Below, piece after piece: positions 53,639 through 64,000 of a stretch of DNA of 64,000 nucleotides; position 1 is the first letter of the stretch, and the number at the start of each line of letters is the position of its first letter. Origin of the DNA: Rotaria macrura (Eukaryota > Rotifera > Eurotatoria > Philodinida > Philodinidae); the NCBI GenBank assembly GCA_900239685.1, contig OENT01000322.1:3664-67663 (forward strand). Direction: 5' to 3'. The position numbers and the translations under genes are program-made. The notes beneath the pieces are model-generated. The model had not been told where the DNA came from and searched no databases. It saw only the letters and a program-made list of their open reading frames with translations.

Positions 53639-55575
53639 TGACAACGAAAACAAAACAATGAAGATTATCAATGCATTGGTTTTCTTATCCCCGACAATAT
53701 AAATATCATGCTTACATTTGTCGTGTTAACCCAATGTCTTTTCCATTTATTCGTTCATTTTTCTTCTTTGAGATCTAAAAATACTCCTAATTATATATTG
53801 TAATTATATTCTATTTCTTACGAAAAAAAATCTCTTTAAAACGATATCATCTGATATAGTGCATAACACAATCGATAATTTTAAAGTGTTTTTAAGTATT
53901 TTATTCACGAGATTTACGATAATAAAAACAACAATATAGACATATGCTTTATGAATACTAACGTAAACTGATTATTTTTCAATAAAAATATTATCGAAGT
54001 CTATTTTCTTTTGGTTGAATAAAGATTTGAGTAAATGAGTCTGTCGTCGTTCAACTGTAAGACACATACTTATACATCATTTAATAATTCATGTTCGTAG
54101 TAGATTAGATTTTCTAATGGATACAAACGTCAAAAACAAGAAGACATCTATTTTAATAGTCTATGGTTCCTTTAAAGTTTTCCTTTGAATGAACTTGTGA
54201 ACTATTAACAATATTATATTAATTCGTATGGAACGATGAACAAGCGAACATTGATTATTCTTAAAGGAAATTAGATGTAAGACATTAAATAAAAGTTAGC
54301 AGAAGAAAACAAAATCATTTATTTCGAAAGATATGTAAATGAAAACATATTTCCACCGGATGGTAGTTGGAAACAAAATTTTATATTTTGATATGCGGTT
54401 TCTTGTTGAATTTGGGATACATATTTGCTTATCAATGAACCGTATATGATTTAAATAGAACTTATGTCATAGTATAAAAGTTCGACTAATAATAATAATA
54501 TATTAATGAGTTTTCAAGAAATAAACATCGAATGAAGAATATCATCTTAATCTTAAACTATGATCAATTTTTAAATGAAGATGCTTCATCGATCCTGAAT
54601 ATTCTTAATACAGTTATTAACTATAAATAACATGTATCAGTCATTTTTTGTAACATTAGACTTGAATTGAAGTATTAAAGTTCATGATTTGTCAAGGAAT
54701 TATTTTGTTGAAGTAGAAGTTAAGTTATGATTATAATTCATCGATACTATTTTGTATGACAAATCTAACATTAATTTTAACAAAGATGAAAATGAATTCT
54801 CAACTTTCATATGAGATGACTAATCGTGTTAAATACTTGCTCTATTTTGAATTGCATTACGTATATTGTCACGATTCTTTGTAAGTCATTTTAGTGAGAA
54901 TATACAACTATACATTCGTCAATCGAAATACAGATAAATATATTTCAATTGATTGATATTATGCTTATTCGATTTTCATATATCAACCTGTGATTACATA
55001 CCGATATGAATTATTCTAGTATTCGTACCGAAGTAATGAAAACTTCTCTAGTCTTCAATCGTTCGTCTATTCGAATAGGTAAAACATACCCAATTGTTTA
55101 TTGGCAAGTGCTTTGAATTATTTAGTGTTACCAAAAATGATCATCATGTGTTGCAGTCAAAAAACAGCAAAACAAAATTGTATCACTGTCACTTGCTAAA
55201 AGAAAATCAATGTAAAAACATACGTACACACCCGAGAATCTCTTCTAATAGAAATACAATTTATTTGCATCGAAACTATCCAGAAATCTCTGTATTTATC
55301 TAGTTGTCGTTATTATTATGATTAGATCAGTGCAAACTCTGTTTTATCTTAACATGATTATACATATTCAATGATTGAATTTCAAAATACTTTATATTAA
55401 CACATTTTGAAAATAATTCTTTTTGCTTTGAAGAAAAGAAACACACCCTTTACAAACAGATCCAAAAAAAGAGCAAGAACGAAACACACAAGATGTATAT
55501 TGAATCTATACTTATAATACTAGATACATTATCTGATAATGGGCGACTCACAGAAAAAAATGACACAGCACACAT

Positions 55576-55615
<40 letters not shown>

Positions 55616-55771
55616 GCGCGCGCGCAAGACACATTTACAAGAGAAATAGAGGCCATCATGTACTTAAATCAATAAAACAGAAAAAGAAAAATGGAGAATA
55701 AGAGAAGAAAACGAAACAAAAAGAAAATATATCACATAAAAAATATTCGTCGTTTCATCGTTGGATCCAAA
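53639..55771. other. Convergent 3' region between peptide gene and TRPC gene
   Basis: These 2.1 kb lie between two convergent gene ends. AATAAA words at about 53919 and 53985 could serve the peptide gene. The only prominent feature is the CA/CG tract at 55577-55625. Confidence 0.5.
55577..55625. repeat. (CA)n(CG)n alternating purine-pyrimidine tract
   Basis: Eighteen CA units (55577-55612) are followed directly by about six CG units (55613-55625). Uninterrupted alternation of purine and pyrimidine with a CG block is the classic sequence type for left-handed Z-DNA. It lies about 150 bp beyond the TRPC stop codon. Confidence 0.9.
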
Positions 55772-58700
55772 TTATAAAATTTCTAAGTCGGGCGTATTGG
55801 AACTGTCGTCGGATGTCATGGAGACAGGTTCAGGTGATGCCATTGGTGCACGACCCTCACGTAACATACGGTAATATCCTAAAATGAACAAATTGAAATT
55901 ATGAGTTTCACGAAATAAAATAAAAATTTAGTGAAAAAGAAACAAACCATAAATTGAATAGAATACATTAGAGCGACTACATTTAAAGATCGTACGACAT
56001 TAATTTAACAATTATACATAAAATGCATATGAACGGGTTTTAGGGAAAAGTACGACTGAAATATAATCGATTTTCTTTTAATATTTAATATCAGAAATCT
56101 TTTTTTCACGATCAATTCATTCTAGTCATCCAAACATTTGTTTCTTTTTAAATAGTAAATATATAAATAGACACAAATATGTATATGATGTATATCTATC
56201 AAGACTTACATATCGGATGTTAACGTAGAAAACAATATCGGCGAACGACGATAGATAACGGAAGGCGTGATGAAGAATGTGCATGTGTATGTGTGTGTAA
56301 ACATATAATAGCATAGTGCAATGTATATGATATGTGAGTAAACAAAATAGGGACTCAGATACGGTGTGATTACAATATAGTTTCCAAAATAGCCACTTCA
56401 CCTGTACCAATCGTTGATGAGCCCGGTGTTAGATTTAATGTTGCCGATGATGATGTTGTTGTTGCAGGTGATAACGGATGATGCTGATGCATAGTTTGTA
56501 AAATTGATGCATGTATTTGTTGTAAACTTTGTTTCACCATACGTGCTGATGGACTATTTGATTGATGTGTTCGTATTAATGGTGAATCCATCGAGAGAAT
56601 CGTTGTCGTTGATGGAGTAGCTGAATCGTTGTTTATACGTGTTTGACTTTCATTTGGTATTGAACTTATTTGTTGAGATCTACTATGTACACATGCTGGC
56701 GATTTAGATGTTAATATTAAGGATGATGACATAGGATCATTGTAATCGTTCTGTTGTGCAGACTCTTCATTTAAAGTTGTCAATATTGATGAATCGAAAG
56801 TTTTTTCAACATTATTTGTTTGTACTGGCAAGATCGGTGATGATGATTGTGGTAATGATGTAAACGAACCCGATTCATTTATTTGGTCACTTTTTTGTGT
56901 AATCATAGTAAAAGCACGTTTAAATTGTGTCGCCAATTTATGCTTGGGATTTGAAAGTAATGATGCTATTGGTGTCGGTAATGATGATTCATGTTGCTCC
57001 GAATGATCCGTTTTCATACAATCTGTTGGTGCTAATGGATTTGCATTATGTATAGCTGATGACATATTGAACATCTTCTTATTCATAGTTTTTTCTAAAT
57101 TCATTTTGCCTCGTTTTCGACCAACACGAGCAGCTATAGAATGACACACGAAAATTAAAAAAAACACATTCATTAATATTATGCTCATAATTAAGAAAAA
57201 AAGAAAAAAAGAAAGAAAGATTCTACTTCAAACGCATGCAAACACGGCAAGATTCAAACAAATTCATTTTCTCACATCTTTTGGAATCCTCAACTGGTTC
57301 GAATTTGCCTGTTTCTAAGTTTATCAATAATTATTTCCTTTTACATATATAGCATTTAGAAAACTATATACAAACCTGGATTTTTCTTCAATGATTGAAC
57401 TTTAAATCCATTGATGCTCAAAATTTCCAAGAGCTCGAAACTGAAATTATAATCATAAATAGAAAAAAAGACAAATGAAGAAAAATATCTTACCGAAATG
57501 CGGATACATCTTGTTTTATTTCATTCAAATCATCCTCTGTTACACCTTCAGTTTGATCTTTTTGTTGTCGTTTCATTATGTATCGTTTAACTAATTCACG
57601 TATTACAGTTTGATACTTTATTTCACGTTCATTGATTTTAAGAAGAATTCTCTAAACAAAAATACATATTTATGAAACGTTTCCAATTAAAAAAGTGAAA
57701 AAGATCATCAACTCGATTCTAAATGTAGGACTAAATTTCTTCTTCTGTTATTTCAAATTTCAAGAAACTTCTTTGTCAACGGTTTCATTTTTAGCTTACC
57801 GATATTTACTTATATAAGTATGAAAAGAATATATTAGAGATTTGACTGAAATGAAACAACCTATAGGAACACAATCTATACGAAGCTTTGCAAATCTATT
57901 AGAATTCGGGAAACGCTCAATAGCATTAAGTGACATTGGAATTTAACTAAACCTCTATGATTATCATTAGACTTCAAGAAACTGAATCAATATAAGTACT
58001 CGAAGCATATCCGTCTATAGCATTGTTCAGAATGATATCAGGTAAACTTTGATAACAATACTTAGGATACACGATCTGAACGAGAAGTCAAAAGTCAAAG
58101 TTTGTCGTCTTCACTATCCAAACAGGTGTAAAGCGTCATACATATGAAGAACTACATCAAATGATTATAATTCTTAGGAAGAATAATAACAAAGATGTTT
58201 ACTTTAATGCTTTGCCATCGATTCCTTAATTGTTTCTTAGAACAACCAAATACTCGACGATATGTATACCGACAAACATAAAATATAGATTTCGGACTTG
58301 GAATAATATTAAATGGTGGTGGTAATGTACCACCGTCTTCAAAATAACTAGTCCAAAGTTTGGCTCTAAAAGAAAACATAGACGACATGAGTTAGATTCT
58401 TTTTGTTTTTATTCAATTTTTTTCACACCTGGCAAATTTCCATTCTGTATCTGTTGAATTCTAAAAAAAAAGACGTAATCATCTTGGTTTCTATGAAAAC
58501 TAGAGTATGTTAAATTGATACATACAGCTATGTATTGATAGGAATTACTCATCATAGCAATCAACATATTAAGAAGGACAATAATCATTATTGATGAATA
58601 GACACCATACATTGTCAAACCGATGAACATAGTGAACGTATGTTTTTTATAGATTTGAAATGTCTGTAAATCTATTAAACCGAATGTACCCCAAAAGAGT

Positions 58701-61700
58701 GTTTGTAAAGATTCAAAAAGGCTACAGTGAAAACAAAAGAACATTTCATTTATATATGTATCAAAATGAAAAAAGGAAAACTGAGAGTACTTCGAAAAAT
58801 GTTTATAGATTTCTTTTGCGCAATATTCATCGAGACCTGAATCATTTTCACATTCGAGCTTTTTCATACGTGCATAATACCAAAACAATTGATTAAGACC
58901 ACATGCAAATGCAAATGCCACAAGTATAATAAGTACACTAAATTTTAATATATCATGTACCATACGTCCTAATGAAATTTGTAATGGTCCTAAATGTGGA
59001 TTTATTGTAAATATATAAACAAGCTTCAGTGAACTAAATATATTGGCTGCAGCAAATATTCCTTCAGATATTAATGTTGGATCCCATGCATTCCAATCTC
59101 GTCGTCGAACATTATGTCCCGTCGATATACTGGCTGGATCTGATGTTACATTATGATGATGAGTATGATGAACACTTGATGATGCATGTGCAACTTGATC
59201 AGCAACTAATTTTCCATGTAGATCACGTTCTTCTCGATTTACCTAAATTAAAAGAAAAGCTTTTTCTTTGATTTTTTTCCTAAGTTTGAAATCTTATTAA
59301 TATCTCATAGTTAGGTATACGTGAGGAAGAAGAAAATTGTATATCGCGTTTTTTAAACTATTATTTTTTATTCATATTTAATCATTCGATTAATCTTACT
59401 TTAATATACGCCATAATACGGAGAACTATGGTTGCAACATAAAGACAATTTGTTATCCAATCCAATAGATTCCAAGTATCCGCCTTAAATGTAATAAAAT
59501 AAACGTCATTTCAAATCGAATTCTTTATCTTGCGTTACCATATATTGATGAAGGCCTTCTTGATATAATTGCTTTATTTCTGCCCAAATAAATCCAGCAA
59601 CATAAACCATAATCTATAATTATAAATTTAGAAACTAGGAAAAAAAAACTCTTGATGATAAATATCCTACAGCTAATTCGACTGGATTTGGCGGTGGTCC
59701 ACGTCTTTCATTAGCTTCTTCTTCAATGCCTGATAGTAACTTTCCGAAATCAATTCGTAATGACACAACAAAAAGTAAGACTGAAAGAAATAAAAATATG
59801 AGAATATAATTTATATCAACAGAGGCGTAACTCAAAATAGATTGTGGGCAAGACGAACAGTAGTTAAATCTCATACAAAAGCAAAATGAATTCTCCAAAG
59901 TAAGAGTAAGTTACGCCTCTGTATATTAATAACATACTAAGAAAGAAAATGTAAGAAACCGAATGACAGATGAATTTAATAAATGGTTGTCGCATTATTC
60001 GGCCAAAGCTACTTCGTGGCATTAATAAATAGGCAACTGATAATACAGGACAAAGTAAACCGACAACCGCTGTTATTAAAATTTTAATCACCGAATGACG
60101 ACGTCGAAAGCCTGGCAAACCTTCATACCACAGAGAAGCAAGTAACTGTTGACAATGTGAATGGGATACAAACTTGCATAAAAAGAAAACAAACAGAAGT
60201 AAGATTTGAAGATTTTTGTTTTATTTTTACTTTTTTTTGTTTATAACGTATGGCTAATTTTAATCGTGCTAAAGTCATTTTTTCTGTTGTTTCTGCCATT
60301 TCTGAGATTACTGGTGGATTTTCAGAATCATAATTCAAAATAATTTCTAATTCTTTCGATGAACGTGTTTCAGCTAATAATGCAGCACTATATTCTTGAC
60401 ATTGTTGTGCTAGTTGTTCATATTCTTGTTTGAATTCATTTTCAATTCGTGATAAACGTTTTAGTTCACGATTCAAGTCGAATGCTGTCATAATAGGATC
60501 ACGACTTGATAGTGATATATAACATGGTGATGATAAAGCTTTATAGGCATTTATACGTGATCGTGAATGTCTTAAACTATCTTCTTTATTATATATTATG
60601 CAACTTTCACAATTACAACGAACATCATGAGGTTCCGTTACTTTTTCACCTAGAAACAGGAAAGACAATTGGTTTATTTCGTTTGTAGGAAAATAAAATT
60701 AAATAAATCGTATTCTTTTATGGTAATACTAAACATAAGCGTTGTCATTTACTCTTTCATGGGCACGAAGTTTATTTCAGAAATGTCAACTGATTGATTC
60801 GAAAAAACAAAGACGGGAGTTCTTTTCATGAAATAATTTATATCATACGATGAAGAAATGACTTTGCTATGATCTTAATTTGCAATGAAGCTTCGAACGA
60901 GATGGAAACATCATCCTATGAGATTTGATGGTTTGTCTCATCTTATCAAATCAGATTCGCATAAACAAATTTTCCATCCCATGGGATTTATTTATATGAT
61001 TTGGTCTATCCTATTTTGTAAAACGATATATCTAATATAAACAAATTTGCGAGGTTTATATTGAGTTTCATGATTATCTTATTCTGTCTATTTCCGTTTT
61101 CAGTTAATTATTATTTTTTTTCCCATGAATTTTTCATATTATTCAGATGAATGCGAATTGTTTATTCCAAAAACAAATGAACTTCCGGCTTTGAAGTATT
61201 AAGATTGTTCTTTGGCATTCTAATTAATATTAGAGTAAAGTCATCTAAATTCAATGAATCTATTTGAATTAACTAATGACATGTCTTACTACACAAAACT
61301 TAACATTTTTTTTAATCAGATTTTCATGTTTTGTTTATACTTATGATTGATGGAGATGAGTTTTTCTCATTCATAGATTCATTACTGCTAATGAGTTGAC
61401 TTAATTTTCTCCATTGCTTAGCATCATTGAAGGTTGTCATATATTTTGTCGAACTATAGGAGCACTAAGGATAATTATTATCTGTCAGAATCTTCTGTTG
61501 CTCTTTAGCCTTTGCTTGAAATGACAATATTTCAGAATAAGGTATATTTATAGAGTAACATAAAGAAAAAAACATAAGTATTCTTCTTGATTATGCTATG
61601 ACATCGATGCAATCAACAAATATGAAAGGGAAATGTCAGAGAAAAATATTTGAGACTACTTCCAAAAATATAATCTACATAAATTGAATGGAAATTGTGA

Positions 61701-62841
61701 TTTTTTTTTGAAGATGTCATTGGATGAGATAATCAATCTATTATCGTAGTCCGTTTCTTGTTCAATGGATATGACCAACACAGTATGGCATGGAATATAT
61801 TTCTTTTTTTTGCTCCGTTTTGTACTATGAAATCTTTGTGAATAGTGAAATACTTTTTCCTTTTGATAAGCTCAATATGAAAACTAATAGTGCACATCAA
61901 TGTAGTTTTTTCATTCTTTAAATATAGACATATCGATCATATTTTTAGATTAGTTAATGCAATGTCATGCAGATGTGACATCATACCTTTCCGACATTGC
62001 ATAAATTAATTGAAGAACATGATCAACGTGCCGTTTTTTTTCAAGTGTGAAAAGTAGCTCCGACCCTTGCCATTAGTGTTCATATGGAACTTATGATAGA
62101 AAATGACGTGCATCACGTTCATGATCTGATTCATTGAAAAGAGTTAGAGCACTAGGATAATTTTGTTTCAGTGCATTCATTCTTTTTGTTTTGTCTCCGT
62201 CAAAAGAAACCCACAAGTAAATATGCAAAAATAAACAGAATTCCATTTTCTGTCTTTCAATTTTCATTAAAAATGACATCTGAAATATTGACAGACTCTC
62301 AATCTTCTTCAATGGAATTTTCTCTATCAAAATGTAATGCAAAGAAAAATTTCCATTAAAGAAATAGTCTACAATGAGAATGTCAGAAACAAAACTATTT
62401 GTGTTCATATGATATACAAGTAGTATGGGTCGAATAAATTTTATTATCTCTTGTAGAAACAAGCTTATCGACTCTGTATTTAATTGGGCAAAACTTACAT
62501 ACTTTTAATGAGAGAGAAGAAAAACGAAGGAAATCCCAAGAGATGCGAACGTCGTCCCATAACATTGACTTATATTACTTTATTCTGAGACTTTTTTCGA
62601 AAGCTATTTGGAAAGATGGAGAATTAACGAGTAAAGATTTGTTTTTTCTCATGCTTGCTACGTTGATATGTAATTCACTTTCGATTGAATAACTTAAATT
62701 TAATGAGAAAGGTTCTTTTTTCATACCACGTTCAAGTAGAATTTTAACAATTTCATAATTATCTCGATGTGCAGCCAATATGACAGGTGTTATATCCGGT
62801 GTATAAGACCGTGATGTGCTTATAGTTAATTGTTCATTTAC
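55772..62841 (-). CDS. TRPC: TRPC-family cation channel (N-terminal exons outside window)
   Basis: This is a plasma-membrane calcium-permeable channel of the TRPC/TRP-gamma group, gated downstream of phospholipase C. The fourteen visible exons are 62841-62727, 60649-60231, 60172-59938, 59780-59671, 59613-59539, 59483-59400, 59242-58791, 58721-58526, 58460-58429, 58365-58203, 57651-57494, 57440-57376, 57133-56402 and 55878-55772. They sum to 980 residues. In order: last ankyrin-like segment ([20 protein letters not shown]), the PHDVRC...[14 protein letters not shown] block, S1-S5, pore [13 protein letters not shown] near residue 510, S6 [17 protein letters not shown] box EWKFAR (568-573), [13 protein letters not shown] (from 587, a Homer-type ligand), a C-terminal helix, a 244-residue Ser/Thr-rich exon, and the end DLEIL. 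The S3-S4 loop carries a His-rich insert. Most introns are 45-70 bp; the first visible one is 2.1 kb. Confidence 0.95.
60650..62726 (-). other. TRPC intron
   Basis: This 2.1-kb intron runs from the GTATGA donor at 62726 to TTTCTAG at 60650. A 123-codon minus-strand open frame at 62462-62091 lies inside and is judged to be chance. No repeat structure was noted. Confidence 0.65.
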
Positions 62842-64000
62842 CTAAAAACATAGACAGAAACAAAGAAAAACTTAAATTTAAATAAATACGTCAAAGCAAA
62901 TTTGTCTATTGATCATTCAATTATTATAACACACGCATACGGACAAACATACAACCATTGCTTACGAGCTTCAGTAATAATAAGCTACGTTAACCAGATG
63001 AATACTAACTATTTTATCACGAATTATCTACAGGGAACTTTTTTTTTTCTGGCTGCTTGTATATGAAGGTTCTCTATGGGAATTATTAACATGAACATAA
63101 CTTATTATTATTATTATAATTAGTTGGAATTAAAATTAAAAAGGAAACTAAATACTCAAAATACGCATACACAAATTAATAAATACACCCATTCACGCAC
63201 ACACATAACACTGGCTCTTCGACATTGTTCGATACTCGAATCGTACGAAAATAACCATCGGACACGTTCTTGTTGTTTATACATAGCCGATAGAATGATG
63301 ATTTGTAAAATCTGTTACTAAAGCTTAACGCAGATATAATAAAGAAAAGGCAGCAACAACAAATAAAAGAATAGCATGTGTGAAAATGAACATTAAGAAA
63401 CAACATGGGTGTGTGTGTGTGTGTGTGTCTGTGTATAGTTTAATTAGTAGAGCGTGTGCATGTGTGTGCGTGTATGTGTTTTAGCAGTAACAACGGTTAT
63501 CATAAAAATTAGTTTATCCATTCATGCACGTTAAGAGCGTAGTAAAGAAGGAGACGACGAAATTTAGCTCCCGCGTTTTTAAACGGCGATTACGCCTACC
63601 GATTGCTCTTTTCTCCGTACTGCCTGCAGGAGAAATGCCCATTTAGATTTTGGATTCTAAAAACAAAATTAGAAGAAGAAGAGCGAAAGATAATGGCATC
63701 GAAAAAGGCAAGAAATCAAGGAATATTTAAATTCTAATAATCATCATGATAGCAATAATAACAATAATAATGATAATAATATTAATAATAATAATTAATC
63801 GAGATATTTACATGCTTAAAATATAAAGAAAAAAAAATATAAACATAATAGATGCACGAGGAAGTAGTCGCTAAACTAAACAAATAACTATGTATTATGA
63901 TAAGCATACATTATAATCTCCTAAGTAATACATAAATTATGCTTGACATATTTTCAAGCAATAGGGGATAATAGATAAGATGTAATTTTAAGAAGTTTTA
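62842..64000 (-). other. Probable TRPC intron, open to window edge
   Basis: The TRPC exon at 62841 begins with an acceptor (TTTTTAG), so the gene continues to the right. No ankyrin-coding exon was recognised before the window ends. A GT microsatellite lies at 63409-63428 and TAA/TAT-rich trinucleotide sequence at about 63740-63800. Confidence 0.6.
63409..63428. repeat. GT microsatellite
   Basis: (GT)10 lies within the probable TRPC intron, followed by looser GT-rich sequence to about 63480. Confidence 0.9.

Noticed and set aside
55493..55675. Frames with long His-Thr or Cys-Val runs
   Set aside because: They are translations of the CA/CG microsatellite.
62091..62462. 123-codon minus-strand frame
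   Set aside because: It lies inside a TRPC intron, has no similarity to the channel and has the composition of AT-rich intron DNA.

Overview
The window is nuclear DNA of a small invertebrate animal. It is very A+T-rich by eye, genes have GT-AG introns often only 50-70 bases long, and the recognisable products are metazoan: nuclear hormone receptors (NHRs), a two-finger GATA transcription factor, a TRPC cation channel and a secreted peptide precursor. The divergent NHRs with a CxxCKAFFRR P-box, the compact introns and the many amino-acid homopolymers suggest a rotifer (bdelloid or relative). This is an inference from style, not a demonstrated assignment. No bacterial, rRNA, tRNA or CRISPR feature was recognised.

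Bases 1-22,000 hold a head-to-tail array of NHR genes, all on the minus strand. A first-exon fragment is cut by the left edge (1-119). Three gene models follow: NHR-A (3315-6106), NHR-B (9886-12129) and NHR-C (19477-21783). All three have the same exon plan: a first-finger exon of 41-44 codons, a second-finger exon of exactly 213 nt, and one ligand-binding-domain exon (801 nt in B and C, 750 nt plus one N in A). The fragment at the left edge is identical to NHR-A exon 1 over 121 bp. The gaps contain several short inverted-repeat elements, including a 198-bp hAT-like MITE with a perfect 8-bp target duplication.

Bases 22,000-37,000 hold a long minus-strand gene with large introns. Its N-terminal two thirds is Ser/Thr/Gln/Asn-rich, and its last ~180 residues look folded but match no family I recognise. 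Bases 37,000-43,500 look gene-free and carry a nested pair of small elements.

Bases 43,500-50,400 carry two minus-strand genes: a complete five-exon GATA1/2/3-class factor and a nine-exon low-complexity protein with poly-Asp, poly-Gln and a Lys-rich tail. At 52,874-53,638 on the plus strand is a four-exon, 97-residue secreted precursor whose residue spacing resembles neuropeptide F. From 55,772 to the right edge, 14 minus-strand exons encode a TRPC channel from its last ankyrin region to its C terminus; the N-terminal exons lie outside the window.

Exon boundaries were assigned by hand from reading frame, GT-AG signals, phase and, for NHR, GATA and TRPC, family similarity. All spliced models sum to whole codons. 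UTRs and transcription starts were not determined.
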